This document shows positions 19,306 to 28,707 of a stretch of 64,000 bases of DNA, piece by piece. The stretch is from Albidovulum sediminicola. GTDB taxonomy: Bacteria > Pseudomonadota > Alphaproteobacteria > Rhodobacterales > Rhodobacteraceae. Each line of letters starts with the position of its first letter. The first letter of the stretch is position 1. Location: assembly GCF_025751575.1 (NCBI RefSeq), contig NZ_JAOWLA010000017.1, positions 1-64,000 on the forward strand. The letters run 5' to 3'. The notes beneath the pieces are model-generated. The model saw nothing but the letters and a program-made list of their open reading frames with translations, did no database searches and had not been told where the DNA came from. Both the position numbers and the translations under genes were made by a program.

Positions 19306-19376
19306 GGAAGGGGCAGCATCGCGGATGCCCCTTCCAAGACGGGTTCGGCTGGGCCCGGCAAAAGCCGGACCCAGCC
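19306..19376 (-). promoter_or_regulatory. Two strong hairpins between rplL and rpoB
   Basis: Read on the minus strand, a 13-bp stem (19376-19364 with 19359-19347, one G-U pair, UUUU loop) is followed by a 10-bp stem (19335-19326 with 19315-19306). Neither is followed by a U-run. In E. coli this spacer holds an attenuator and an RNase III site that set the ratio of L7/L12 to RNA polymerase; a like role is inferred here. Confidence 0.55.
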
Positions 19377-19414
19377 TGAAAATCTGGGTGGGACCTGAAG
19401 GGCCCCGGCCCGGA

Positions 19415-19792
19415 TTACTTGAGCTCGACCTTGGCGCCAGCCGCTTCGAGCTTTTTCTTGATGTCCTCGGCTTCGGCTTTCGCCGCAGCTTCCTTCACCT
19501 TGCCGCCAGCTTCCACGAGGTCCTTGGCTTCTTTCAGGCCCAGACCGGTGATCGCGCGGACTTCCTTGATCACGTTGATCTTGTTCGCGCCGGCGTCGGT
19601 CAGGACGACGTCGAACTCGGTCTTTTCTTCGGCGGCTTCAGCCGCACCGCCAGCCGCCGGGCCAGCAACCATGACCGCACCACCGGCAGCGGGTTCGATG
19701 CCGTAGTCGTCTTTCAGGATTTGCTTCAGTTCTTGCGCCTGCAGCAGCGTGAGGTTCACGATTTGCTCGGCGAGTGCTTTCAGATCAGCCAT
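19415..19792 (-). CDS. rplL: 50S ribosomal protein L7/L12
   Basis: Product of 125 aa. It forms the multi-copy stalk that recruits translation factors. The N-terminal dimer domain ([20 protein letters not shown]), Ala-rich hinge (about residues 40-55), and C-terminal factor-binding domain with [20 protein letters not shown] are all present. It follows rplJ by 66 bp and precedes the hairpin-rich spacer to rpoB. Confidence 0.98.
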   Translation of the reverse strand: MADLKALAEQIVNLTLLQAQELKQILKDDYGIEPAAGGAVMVAGPAAGGAAEAAEEKTEFDVVLTDAGANKINVIKEVRAITGLGLKEAKDLVEAGGKVKEAAAKAEAEDIKKKLEAAGAKVELK

Positions 19793-19858
19793 TTCTCAGT
19801 TCCGTTCCTAATTTGGTTTCCAACGTCAGGGCAACAACCCCACGAAGGCACTGATTGC

Positions 19859-20374
19859 TCACGCGGCTTCCCGCTCTTCCAGAGTGGAAAGAATGCCCGC
19901 GATGTTCGAAGCAGGTGCGCCAATGGCCCCGGCGATGTTCGAAGCGGGCGCGCCGATGCAGGACACGATCTGAGCGATAAGCTCTTCACGCGACGGCATC
20001 GAGGCGACGGCTTTCACACCGGCCGGATCCAGGGCCGTGTTGCCCATTGCGCCGCCAAGGATCACGAACTTGTCGTTCTTCTTGGCATAGGCGTCCGCGA
20101 CCTTGGCAGCAGCCACAGGGTCCTCGGAGTAGGCGAGCACGGTCATGCCCGTCAGGAGCGAGCCGATGCTTGCGCAGGGCTTGTCCTCAAGGGCGATCTT
20201 GGCGAGCCTGTTCTTGGCGACGCGGACGGAGCCGCCGGCGGAACGCATGTCCGCGCGGAGGTCCTGCATCTGAGCAACCGTCATGCCTTCGTAGTGGGCA
20301 ACCACCACGACGCCAGAGCTTTCGAAGATCTGGCCGAGTTCCTCGACCACTTTCTCTTTCTGGGCTCTATCCAC
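19859..20374 (-). CDS. rplJ: 50S ribosomal protein L10
   Basis: Product of 171 aa, the usual L10 length. L10 anchors the L7/L12 stalk to 23S rRNA. The start is GTG at 20374 ([20 protein letters not shown]), placed seven bases after GGAG; the longer frame from 20476 reads through the leader and has no family support. The C-terminal helix that binds L7/L12 dimers ends [18 protein letters not shown]10 is the known autoregulator of this operon through its leader. Confidence 0.96.
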   Translation of the reverse strand: MDRAQKEKVVEELGQIFESSGVVVVAHYEGMTVAQMQDLRADMRSAGGSVRVAKNRLAKIALEDKPCASIGSLLTGMTVLAYSEDPVAAAKVADAYAKKNDKFVILGGAMGNTALDPAGVKAVASMPSREELIAQIVSCIGAPASNIAGAIGAPASNIAGILSTLEEREAA

Positions 20375-20682
20375 GGTTTCACTCCAAGTATGGGAGGGGG
20401 TTACCCTCCGGCTCATTTCGCCGGGGCCTTTGGTCCCGACGTCGGGGTCCAAGCGGGCTGAGCCGAGATCACCCAAGGGACGCGCGGTCTTGGACCCGCG
20501 CCCTAAGAAATCCGGTCTAATCCCGTCTCAGGCAGGAATTATGAGGTAGTCCTCACCCGCCATCTCGGACGAATCGATCACGCACCGCCGGTAAGGCGCC
20601 ACGCAGACCGCGGGCGTCAATAAAGCTTTCAGGCCAGGAAGGAAACACACAAAATGCAGAGAGGCGGCGATTTTCGCCAAAC
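20375..20682 (-). other. rplJL leader region (308 bases, no gene)
   Basis: This stretch lies between the methyltransferase stop and rplJ. A 9-bp long-range stem joins 20445-20453 (GGGTCCAAG) to 20489-20497 (CTTGGACCC), a plausible part of the L10 leader. A candidate -35 TTGACG on the minus strand lies at 20620-20615, but the -10 match 17 bases later is poor, so the promoter is uncertain. Confidence 0.4.
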
Positions 20683-21591
20683 TTACTGCGCGGATTTGCC
20701 GCCGGGAAGGAGTTTTCCGAAGGTGTACCGCCAGAATTGCCGATGAACGGTCTCGCGATTCCAGCGCGCCAGCGCGGCACGGCCGTCGGCCATGATCTCC
20801 TCAAGGTCCCGCGGCTGACCGCGACGGAAAACCATGCCGATGTCGTAGGCATCCTCGACAACCGCGACAGCAAAGCCGTGCTTGGCCGCCATCAGTTCCA
20901 GCGTCGGGCGCGTGAACCCGATCGTATGCGCCAGATGCAGGCAGCCGAACCCCTTCACCAGCGCATTCTCCATGTTCGGCACTTCGATATGGATCAGGCC
21001 CTCCGGCCCCACAAAGGCTGCGAGCCGCGCGAAGGCATCCAGAGGGTCGGTCAGATGTTCGAAGACGTGGAACGAGGTTGCGGCGTCATAGGTCCGCTTC
21101 GGTTGGAAGTCGGAATAGCCTGCGCATGTGACATCGAGCCCCTTTTCATCGCGGGCATAGGTCGCATAGCCCTGGCCCGGCTCGAACCCGGAGGCCGCGT
21201 AGCCGCGTTCGGACAGAAGTTCCACGAATTCCCCGGACCCGCATCCACAGTCGAGAACCGCCGCACCGGGCTTCAGCAAGGGCTGAAGGATGGCGAACCT
21301 CCGCTCGGCCTCCTTGCGGCGCTTTGCGATATGGTGGGGCGTCGGGGCGGCGCTTTGGCCCTGATAATCCGCGCGATACTGCGTCGCGTAGTAGTCCGCC
21401 AGGGCTTCGGGCGTCGGCAGAGGAAACTGGCGTACGAAGCCGCATTGCCCGCATTTCACATGCGGCAGGCGCTTCAGCCTACGGTCGAGATCCGCCAGGC
21501 TTTCGGATTGCTCGCTGCCACAGAGCGGGCAATCCTTCCGCGAGCGCGGCAGGCGATAGGAAACCATGGGCAGCCAGTTAGAAATGTCCAT
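20683..21591 (-). CDS. Class I SAM-dependent methyltransferase with N-terminal zinc ribbon
   Basis: Product of 302 aa. Cysteines 21, 24, 47 and 50 (CPLC and CGQC) form a likely zinc ribbon. A class I methyltransferase domain follows: motif I VLDCGCGSGEF near residues 112-122, then SFHVFEHLTDPLDAF, the acidic and aromatic post-motif regions, and HIEVPNMENAL. This layout is common in sugar or small-molecule methyltransferases, so an rRNA or ribosomal-protein role is not implied. It lies between rplA (past a terminator) and rplJ on the same strand. The substrate is unknown. Confidence 0.85.
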   Translation of the reverse strand: MDISNWLPMVSYRLPRSRKDCPLCGSEQSESLADLDRRLKRLPHVKCGQCGFVRQFPLPTPEALADYYATQYRADYQGQSAAPTPHHIAKRRKEAERRFAILQPLLKPGAAVLDCGCGSGEFVELLSERGYAASGFEPGQGYATYARDEKGLDVTCAGYSDFQPKRTYDAATSFHVFEHLTDPLDAFARLAAFVGPEGLIHIEVPNMENALVKGFGCLHLAHTIGFTRPTLELMAAKHGFAVAVVEDAYDIGMVFRRGQPRDLEEIMADGRAALARWNRETVHRQFWRYTFGKLLPGGKSAQ

Positions 21592-21627
21592 GATCCCCTC
21601 GCTCCGGATCGTCTCCGCAAAGAAAAA

Positions 21628-21651
21628 GGGCGCTGCCTTTCGGCTGCGCCC
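21628..21651 (-). terminator. Rho-independent terminator after rplA
   Basis: A 10-bp stem with one mismatch (GGGCGCAGCC/GGCAGCGCCC on the minus strand) capped by a GAAA tetraloop and followed by TTTTTCTTT. It lies 12 bp after the rplA stop and separates rplK-rplA from the methyltransferase and rplJL. Confidence 0.85.
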
Positions 21652-21663
21652 TTCTATCGCTTG

Positions 21664-22365
21664 TCAGGCGCTGACCGCGGCCGACGCGAGGTCGACCGAC
21701 ACGCCCGGCCCCATGGTCGAGGAAAGCGAGACCTTCTTGAGGTACGCGCCCTTCGCGCCCGAGGGCTTCGCTTTCGACACGGCGTCGACGAAGGCACGAA
21801 CGTTCTCGGCCAGCTTGGCTTCGTCGAACGAAACCTTGCCGATGCCCGCGTGGATCACGCCGGCCTTTTCGACCTTGAACTGGACTTCACCGCCCTTGGC
21901 CGCTTCGACGGCCGCTTTCACGTCCATCGTCACGGTACCGACCTTGGGGTTCGGCATCAGGTTGCGCGGGCCGAGGATCTTGCCCAGACGGCCGACCAGC
22001 GGCATCATGTCCGGCGTCGCGATGCAGCGATCGAACTCGATCTTGCCCGACTGGATCGTCTCCATCAGGTCTTCAGCGCCCACGATGTCCGCGCCGGCCG
22101 CCTTGGCTTCGTCAGCCTTGGCCGCACGGGCGAAAACCGCCACGCGCACCGTTTTGCCGGTGCCGTTCGGCAGGGTCACGACGCCACGGACCATCTGGTC
22201 CGCGTGACGCGGATCGACGCCGAGGTTCATCGCGATTTCCAGCGTCTCGTCGAACTTCGCCGAGGCGGCGGTCTTGATCAGCTTGACGGCGTCCTCGACC
22301 GAGAGGTCCGACTTGCCTTCGAAGGCGGTGCGAGCCGCCTGGCTACGTTTACCGATCTTGGCCAT
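21664..22365 (-). CDS. rplA: 50S ribosomal protein L1
   Basis: Product of 233 aa. L1 forms the mobile stalk at the E site and can repress its own operon by binding mRNA. Family segments visible are the N-terminal [33 protein letters not shown], and [15 protein letters not shown]. It starts three bases after the rplK stop and ends at a strong terminator. Confidence 0.98.
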   Translation of the reverse strand: MAKIGKRSQAARTAFEGKSDLSVEDAVKLIKTAASAKFDETLEIAMNLGVDPRHADQMVRGVVTLPNGTGKTVRVAVFARAAKADEAKAAGADIVGAEDLMETIQSGKIEFDRCIATPDMMPLVGRLGKILGPRNLMPNPKVGTVTMDVKAAVEAAKGGEVQFKVEKAGVIHAGIGKVSFDEAKLAENVRAFVDAVSKAKPSGAKGAYLKKVSLSSTMGPGVSVDLASAAVSA

Positions 22366-22368
22366 GAC

Positions 22369-22821
22369 TTACCCCTTAACCTCGATGCCGCAGGACTTGG
22401 CCGAGCCGAGGATGATCTGCATCGCGGCGTCGATGTCGTTCGCGGACAGGTCCTTCATCTTGGCTTCGGCGATCTGGCGCACCTGGGCGACAGTCACGGT
22501 GCCGGCGGTTTCGCGGCCCGGCTTCATGGAGCCCTTCGGACGGTTGCGCTTGCCAACCGGCTTCAGGCCCGCGGCTTTCTTGAGGTAGTACGACGCCGGC
22601 GCCGTCTTCATCTCGAAGGTGAAGGACTTGTCGGCGTAGTAGGTGATGATGACCGGAACGGGCGAACCGGCTTCCATCTCCTGGGTCTTCGCGTTGAAGG
22701 CCTTGCAGAATTCCATGATGTTGATCCCGCGCTGACCCAGCGCCGGACCGATGGGGGGCGACGGATTGGCTTGCCCCGCCTTCACTTGCAGCTTGAGGCT
22801 GCCCATTACCTTCTTGGCCAT
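22369..22821 (-). CDS. rplK: 50S ribosomal protein L11
   Basis: Product of 150 aa. L11 lies at the GTPase-associated centre and is needed for RelA activation. The proline-rich N-terminal domain ([20 protein letters not shown], then [16 protein letters not shown]) and the C-terminal rRNA-binding domain ending [12 protein letters not shown] are typical. It lies 99 bp behind nusG. Confidence 0.98.
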   Translation of the reverse strand: MAKKVMGSLKLQVKAGQANPSPPIGPALGQRGINIMEFCKAFNAKTQEMEAGSPVPVIITYYADKSFTFEMKTAPASYYLKKAAGLKPVGKRNRPKGSMKPGRETAGTVTVAQVRQIAEAKMKDLSANDIDAAMQIILGSAKSCGIEVKG

Positions 22822-22920
22822 TTGGCCTGCTCCTTCTCACACGCCCGTTCCGAACCATTCGGAAGGGCCTTGCTTAGTGGTCCGGCCCCGGCATTGCCGC
22901 CGACCTCCCACGGCCTCACG

Positions 22921-23454
22921 TCAGGCGACTTTCTGCACCTGCGTGAATTCCAGTTCGACCGGCGTCGGCCGGCCGAAGATCGAAACCGTCACCTTCAGAC
23001 GGTTTGCATCCTCATCGACTTCCTCGACCATGCCCGAGAAGCCGTCGAACGGCCCGTCGGTCACCTTCACCTGTTCGCCGATCTCGAAGCGGATCAGGTT
23101 GCGCGGGGCGGCTTCGCCTTCCTCGGCGCGCTTGAGGATCTGGTTGACCTCACCGTCGCGCATCGGCATCGGCTTGCCCTGCGGCCCGAGGAACCCGGTC
23201 ACCCGGTTGATCGAGGTGATCAGGTGGTAGCCCCGGTCGGTCATGTCCATGTGCACCAGCACATAGCCCGGCATGAAGCGGCGCTCCGAGGTCACCTTCT
23301 TGCCGCGACGGATCTCGATGACCTCCTCGGTCGGAACGAGAACCTCGTCGATTTCGTCCTCAAGGCCCTTCTCGGCCACGGCATGCTTGATCTGTTCGGC
23401 GATCTTCTTCTCGAAATTCGAGAGAACGCTCACCGAATACCACCGCTTCGCCAT
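22921..23454 (-). CDS. nusG: Transcription termination/antitermination factor NusG
   Basis: Product of 177 aa. NusG binds the RNA-polymerase clamp through its NGN domain and links it to Rho or to S10 through its KOW domain. The N-terminal WYSVSVLSNFEKKIAEQI and FMPGYVLVHMDMTDRGYHLI mark the NGN domain; the KOW part is FEIGEQVKVTDGPFDGFSGM near residue 125. It follows secE with a 198-bp spacer in which I see no gene. Confidence 0.97.
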   Translation of the reverse strand: MAKRWYSVSVLSNFEKKIAEQIKHAVAEKGLEDEIDEVLVPTEEVIEIRRGKKVTSERRFMPGYVLVHMDMTDRGYHLITSINRVTGFLGPQGKPMPMRDGEVNQILKRAEEGEAAPRNLIRFEIGEQVKVTDGPFDGFSGMVEEVDEDANRLKVTVSIFGRPTPVELEFTQVQKVA

Positions 23455-23652
23455 CTGCCTCAGACCTCGCTACGACCGACGGATTGCCGCCGGAGAATTC
23501 CGTGTTTTCAGTGGGCTGTCCCACCACTACCCGAACAAAAAACAGCGCGCATACCGAATCGATGCACGCCGGTGTCGGAAAAGTGCGCCCCACCTACAGG
23601 CGAAAGCCCGCGATTTCAAGGCCGAATGGTCGGCCCTCGGGACGCCCGCGCC

Positions 23653-23841
23653 TCAGATCCCGAGCACCGCCGCAAGACCGAGCTGGATGATCTTGTCGAC
23701 GAGGAAGAAGAAGGTCGCGGTCAGCGCGGCCATGACGAAGACCATGACCGTGGTCAGCACCACTTCGCGGCGCGACGGCCAATGGACCTTGCCCACTTCC
23801 GAGCGGACTTGCTGGATGAACTGGACGGGGTTGCTGGCCAT
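23653..23841 (-). CDS. secE: Preprotein translocase subunit SecE
   Basis: Product of 62 aa, the short one-helix form of SecE. It clamps the two halves of SecY in the inner membrane. The amphipathic segment VQFIQQVRSEVGKVHWPSRR is followed by one membrane helix (about residues 29-57). The W-P-S-R element is the family signature. It lies in the conserved order tuf-trnW-secE-nusG. Confidence 0.95.
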   Translation of the reverse strand: MASNPVQFIQQVRSEVGKVHWPSRREVVLTTVMVFVMAALTATFFFLVDKIIQLGLAAVLGI

Positions 23842-24147
23842 CTTGGTCTCGCCTTGCCTTATACTATCGGCGCGAGATACGCCGCATGAGCCGCGAATTC
23901 AAGCCCGCCGGTGCGCGCACGGCCGGAATGTGCCGGGCGGCGGGGCTTTTGGCCCGCGCGACATGCGCCTGTCAGGCGCGCCTCATGGCGGCGAGGACAC
24001 GGATGGCGGGCTGTCGAGGCGGATCGGCGGCGCCCGCCGCTTGTGGCCGCGAGTCTCGCAGGCGTGCCTGTGACGCGCAAGCCGCAGGATGCCAGAACCC
24101 GTTGCGCCCGTACCTGCGCCGGTATTGCGTCGATGTCTGGGAGGGCC
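23842..24147 (-). other. Spacer between tRNA-Trp and secE (306 bases)
   Basis: No gene seen. A perfect 6-bp hairpin (23965-23970 with 23974-23979, 3-base loop) lies in it, and a candidate promoter near the secE end is given separately. Several reading frames are open but look like products of high GC content. Confidence 0.4.
23874..23902 (-). promoter_or_regulatory. Candidate promoter of secE-nusG
   Basis: On the minus strand TTGAAT (23902-23897) is followed after 17 bases by TATCTC (23879-23874), 33 bases before the secE ATG. Both boxes are moderate matches, so this is a candidate only. Confidence 0.4.
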
Positions 24148-24223
24148 TGGCAGGGGCAGCAGGACTCGAACCCGCGACCCTCGGTTTTGGAGACCGATGC
24201 TCTACCAACTGAGCTATACCCCT
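24148..24223 (-). tRNA. tRNA-Trp (anticodon CCA)
   Basis: On the minus strand the gene starts AGGGGTATAGCTCAGTTGG and ends with an encoded CCA. The 7-bp acceptor stem (AGGGGTA/TGCCCCT, one G-U pair), D arm, anticodon loop CTCCAAA, and T arm GGGTTCGAGTCC are complete. The anticodon CCA reads UGG. Its place between tuf and secE is the classical one. Confidence 0.95.
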
Positions 24224-24352
24224 AGGCCTGCGCGGTGGGTATTCGAGCGGCGCGGCGAAATCAAGGGGTGTTTTCACCTCTGTGACAAGACCTGCGGCGG
24301 GGCGGGCACAGGTCCCGGCCGGATCGGTGGCGGCGCAGCGCCGAAACGCAAA

Positions 24353-24374
24353 GGGCCGCCCCGAAGGGCGGCCC
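24353..24374 (-). terminator. Rho-independent terminator after tuf (copy 2)
   Basis: A perfect 9-bp stem GGGCCGCCC/GGGCGGCCC with a UUCG tetraloop, followed on the minus strand by TTTGCGTTTC. It lies 25 bp past the tuf stop and before tRNA-Trp. Confidence 0.85.
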
Positions 24375-24386
24375 CGCAACCGGAAG

Positions 24387-25575
<1,189 letters not shown>

Positions 25576-25633
25576 TCCGCGGCGCCTCATGAGTTGGGGG
25601 GCCCCGAAGGGGACCCGATTTTCGCTCGCGCGC

Positions 25634-25662
25634 TGCCTATCGGCAAGGGCGGTAAAAATCAA
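25634..25662 (-). promoter_or_regulatory. Candidate promoter of tuf copy 2
   Basis: On the minus strand TTGATT (25662-25657) is followed after 17 bases by TAGGCA (25639-25634), about 60 bases before the tuf ATG. The leader has a GGGTCCCC/GGGGCCCC stem. The -10 match is moderate. The promoter would overlap the stop of the upstream lipoprotein gene. Confidence 0.4.
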
Positions 25663-25665
25663 GCG

Positions 25666-26280
25666 TCAGTTGGTTGCCGGGGCCTCGTCCGGGGCGGTTT
25701 CGGCGCCGCCCTGGTCCTCACGCGGCAGAAGCGCCCGCGCCGCCGCAGCCTCGGGGGTGAACCAGGCCTTGTTCGCATCCAGCCAGGCCTCGATCTTGAG
25801 CGCCGCATTGGCGGCCAGGCGCTGCATCTGCTCCTCCTTGGAAGAGGTCAGGCCCGAGCCGATAAAGGTCGAGCCGGAGGCCTTTTCGAAGACCGTGAAC
25901 TGGCGTGGTTCGGCATTCACCCTGCGCCCCGCAGTATCGTCCCAGACGTTGACCGTGACCGCCAGCACCGACTTGGGCGACAGCACGATGGGAATGCCGG
26001 GAACCGCAAGCGCATAGGCATCGACGCCGATCCCGATGTGATAGAGCTTCTCGCCCGTCTGCTTGTCAAAGCGCGCCGCGATCTCTTTCTTGATCGCCGC
26101 TTCCCACTCTTCGGGCGTGGCCTTGCGCGACGGCCCGACGGGCTTCGCGTTCTTGGCAACGACGATGTTATAGCCCAGCGCGAAATCGCCAAGGGGCTTG
26201 GCAGGGCGTTGCTCGGCGGGCGTGCAGGCGACCGCCAGGGCGACGGCAAGCAGGGCGGCGAAACGTTTGATCGGCGTCAT
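25666..26280 (-). CDS. Putative lipoprotein of unknown function
   Basis: Product of 204 aa. The start at 26280 gives MTPIKRFAALLAVALAVACT, a lipoprotein signal with a cysteine at residue 19 as probable lipidation site (the lipobox AVAC is loose). A longer frame from 26346 would bury this signal. The mature part is soluble and I recognise no family; it includes VLAVTVNVWDDTAGRRVNAE and a charged Ala-rich C-terminus. It may sit in the outer membrane facing the periplasm. It is divergent from the P450 gene. Confidence 0.7.
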   Translation of the reverse strand: MTPIKRFAALLAVALAVACTPAEQRPAKPLGDFALGYNIVVAKNAKPVGPSRKATPEEWEAAIKKEIAARFDKQTGEKLYHIGIGVDAYALAVPGIPIVLSPKSVLAVTVNVWDDTAGRRVNAEPRQFTVFEKASGSTFIGSGLTSSKEEQMQRLAANAALKIEAWLDANKAWFTPEAAAARALLPREDQGGAETAPDEAPATN

Positions 26281-26401
26281 GTCTTCCTCGGGTCGGGCTC
26301 GGATCGGGCTCCTGCAAGGCTTAACGGCTTCGCCGCGCTGCTGCAATCGTTCGGCTTGGCGCCCGGCGCTAGGGCGCTATATTTGCAGGGCGGAGGTTTG
26401 A

Positions 26402-27763
26402 ATGGTTCCTGAAACCCAGCCTGAAGTGCCGGCGCGCGTGTCCCTCGCGACCGAGCCCATGGGCATATGGGGCTCTTTCCGGGCGGCGCGGCGCAACCTC
26501 TTGGGCCTGATCCCCGAAATCGCCACGCGCCAGCCCATCGTTTCGGGGCGGACGGGCAAGCGCTGGCACATGGTGATGGACCCGGAGGCGAACCGGCACA
26601 TCCTGAAGGATGCCGTCGAGGATTATCCGAAGTCCGATGTCACCAAGCTGATCCTTGCCCCGGCGATCGGGGAAAGCCTGTTCATCGCCGAAGGCCCCCA
26701 TTGGCACTGGCAGCGCCGGGCCGCGGCCCCCGCCTTTTCACCGCGCAACGTTCAAGGATTGGCCCCGGTCATGACGGCGGCCGCCGAGCGCGCGTCGGAG
26801 CGGATCGCGCAAGCCGAGGGCCGCGCCGCCGACCTTTATCAGGAAATGGTGACGGCGACGTTCGAGGTGATCTCGGACGTGACCTTCTCGGGCGCCGAGG
26901 GATTCGACCGCGCCGCCGTTCATCGCGCCATCGACGCCTATATCGCACAGACGGCCAGGGTTTCGCTTCTGGATATCCTTGGGGCGCCGATGTGGGTGCC
27001 GCGACCCGGGCGCGTCGTCGCCGGACCCGCGATGCGGGAGATGAAGCGCATCGCGGACATGGCGATCGAGGGGCGCCGGAAGGCCGGGCGCAGGCCGGTG
27101 CCTGATCTGCTGGACCTGCTCCTGGCGGGGGAGGACCCCGAAACCGGGCGCCGGATGGACACGGGCGAGTTGCGCGACAACCTCCTGACTTTCATCGTCG
27201 CGGGGCATGAGACGACGGCCTTGACGCTGGCCTGGGCGCTTTATCTTTGTGCCTTCGATCCGGCCGTGCAGGCCCGCGCGCGGGCAGAGGCGCAGGCCGT
27301 GTTGGGGGGGCGTGCCGCGACGGCCGCGGACCTTCCGGCCCTGCCCTACATCCGTCAGATCGTGGACGAGGCGCTGCGCCTTTATCCGCCTGCCGCCTTC
27401 CTGTCGCGCACCGCGCGCAGCCACGACCGCCTGTGCGGGCGCGAGGTCCGGCCGGGCGACACGGTCATGCTGCCCATCTATGCGCTGCATCGCAACCACC
27501 TGCTCTGGCCCGAGCCAGACCGCTTCGATCCGTCCCGCTTCGCCGATTCGCGGGTCATCGACCGTTACGCCTACCTTCCCTTCGGCGCCGGGCCGCGGAT
27601 CTGCATCGGCGCGTCCTTTGCCTTGCAAGAGGCGGTGATCATCCTTGCGACGCTGCTGGCGCGGTTCCGCTTTGACCGTGTGGGCGGCCGCGAACCCGAC
27701 CCGGTGCTGATCCTGACACTGCGGCCCCAGGGCGGCGTCTGGCTGGAAATCTCGCCCGCCTGA
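26402..27763 (+). CDS. Cytochrome P450
   Basis: Product of 453 aa, soluble. All core P450 motifs are present: I-helix AGHETT (residues 267-272), K-helix EALR (323-326), the meander, and the haem-ligand loop FGAGPRICIG with Cys401. The start is supported by GGAGG five bases upstream. It would hydroxylate an unknown substrate using electrons from a ferredoxin and reductase, but no such genes are next to it. Sequence features resemble the bacterial CYP102/CYP110-like soluble P450s; the subfamily is not assigned. Confidence 0.93.
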   Translation: MVPETQPEVPARVSLATEPMGIWGSFRAARRNLLGLIPEIATRQPIVSGRTGKRWHMVMDPEANRHILKDAVEDYPKSDVTKLILAPAIGESLFIAEGPHWHWQRRAAAPAFSPRNVQGLAPVMTAAAERASERIAQAEGRAADLYQEMVTATFEVISDVTFSGAEGFDRAAVHRAIDAYIAQTARVSLLDILGAPMWVPRPGRVVAGPAMREMKRIADMAIEGRRKAGRRPVPDLLDLLLAGEDPETGRRMDTGELRDNLLTFIVAGHETTALTLAWALYLCAFDPAVQARARAEAQAVLGGRAATAADLPALPYIRQIVDEALRLYPPAAFLSRTARSHDRLCGREVRPGDTVMLPIYALHRNHLLWPEPDRFDPSRFADSRVIDRYAYLPFGAGPRICIGASFALQEAVIILATLLARFRFDRVGGREPDPVLILTLRPQGGVWLEISPA

Positions 27764-27793
27764 TATTTCCCGATAAAAATAATCAGGAACATC

Positions 27794-27823
27794 TTGACGC
27801 TGATCGGGAGCCCCCCCTATGCA
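27794..27823 (+). promoter_or_regulatory. Promoter of the Gly-Gly-Glu secreted protein gene
   Basis: TTGACG (27794-27799), then an 18-base spacer, then TATGCA (27818-27823), followed by a very good ribosome-binding site AGGAGGG at 27841. The -10 box covers an upstream ATG at 27819, which argues against that ATG as start. Confidence 0.6.
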
Positions 27824-27851
27824 GAGCACATGTAGCGAACAGGAGGGTCAA

Positions 27852-28703
27852 ATGACCGAATCGGAAAAGGGGACCGCGCGTCGCGTCACGCCCCGCAGCT
27901 GGAGCACCTTGACAATCGCGGGTGCCGCGGTTGGCGTCGCCCTCGCGGGCAGCGCGCAGGCCGACACCTTCACCATCACGACCGGCGGCCCCGAAACGCT
28001 CTGGCTGACCCAGACCGAGGGCGGCGAAGGCGGAGAGGGTGGCGAAGGTGGGGAAGGCGGCAGCGGCGCGGTTCCCGAGGTGGTGGTGGAGTTTCTGACC
28101 GACCTCGGGCTGGTCGAGGGCCATCTGCGGGCGGGCGTCGAGCTTTACCGCGCAGGGCTGGCCGACCAGGCGAAGACCCACATGAAGCACCCGCAGGACG
28201 AGATCTACGAGGATCTGAAGGGCCACCTCGACGAATTCGGGGCCGAGGACTTCGCGGAAGAGCTCACGGCGCTGGCCGAGGCCGTCGAGGCCGGCAAGCC
28301 GGTTGAAGAGGTGGAGGCCGCGCTGGCCGAGGTCCTGAAGGAGATCGACGAGGCCCGCGAACATTCCGGCGCCTCCGAACCGGAGGAGGCCGAGGCGATC
28401 CTTGCCCTGATGCGCCACGCCGCCGAGGAATATGACGAAGGCATCAAGGACGGCGCGGTCAGCGAGCTGCACGAATACCAGGACGCCTGGGGCTTCGTGC
28501 AAACCGCCCGTGCGCTTGCGGCGCATATGGCGGGCGAGGATGACGCGGCCGAGAAGGCCTTCGGCGAGAAGGCCGTCGCGGCCATCGACGAAACCGCGCC
28601 GGGATTCCCCTCGATCTCGCCCGAAGGCAGCGTCGAGGCCGATGCCGGCCTGATCCTCGCCGCCGCGGCCAAGGTCGAGCTTGCGGCCTACAAGCTGAAG
28701 TAG
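27852..28703 (+). CDS. Secreted protein with Gly-Gly-Glu repeats, unknown function
   Basis: Product of 283 aa. The ATG at 27852 lies just after AGGAGGGTCAA. A long signal peptide (charged residues 1-16, hydrophobic 17-35) probably ends at AQA before residue 38. Five Gly-Gly-Glu units follow (about residues 56-70). The rest is an acidic, helical domain rich in Ala and Glu with several histidines. The gene lies four bases before a PiuC-like iron-linked hydroxylase, so a periplasmic role in iron handling is a reasonable but unproven guess. I do not recognise the family. Confidence 0.75.
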   Translation: MTESEKGTARRVTPRSWSTLTIAGAAVGVALAGSAQADTFTITTGGPETLWLTQTEGGEGGEGGEGGEGGSGAVPEVVVEFLTDLGLVEGHLRAGVELYRAGLADQAKTHMKHPQDEIYEDLKGHLDEFGAEDFAEELTALAEAVEAGKPVEEVEAALAEVLKEIDEAREHSGASEPEEAEAILALMRHAAEEYDEGIKDGAVSELHEYQDAWGFVQTARALAAHMAGEDDAAEKAFGEKAVAAIDETAPGFPSISPEGSVEADAGLILAAAAKVELAAYKLK

Positions 28704-28707
28704 ACCG

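Noticed and set aside
20737-23889. Plus-strand open frame of about 1,050 codons opposite the methyltransferase, rplA, rplK and nusG
   Set aside because: Antisense shadow of four convincing genes; no ribosome-binding site or family features.
27819-27851. Upstream ATG of the Gly-Gly-Glu protein gene
   Set aside because: It lies in the -10 box of the likely promoter; the ATG at 27852 directly follows AGGAGGG.
28015-28070. Short tandem repeats that might suggest a CRISPR array
   Set aside because: They are in-frame Gly-Gly-Glu codons of a secreted protein, with no spacers and no cas genes. I saw no CRISPR array anywhere in the window.
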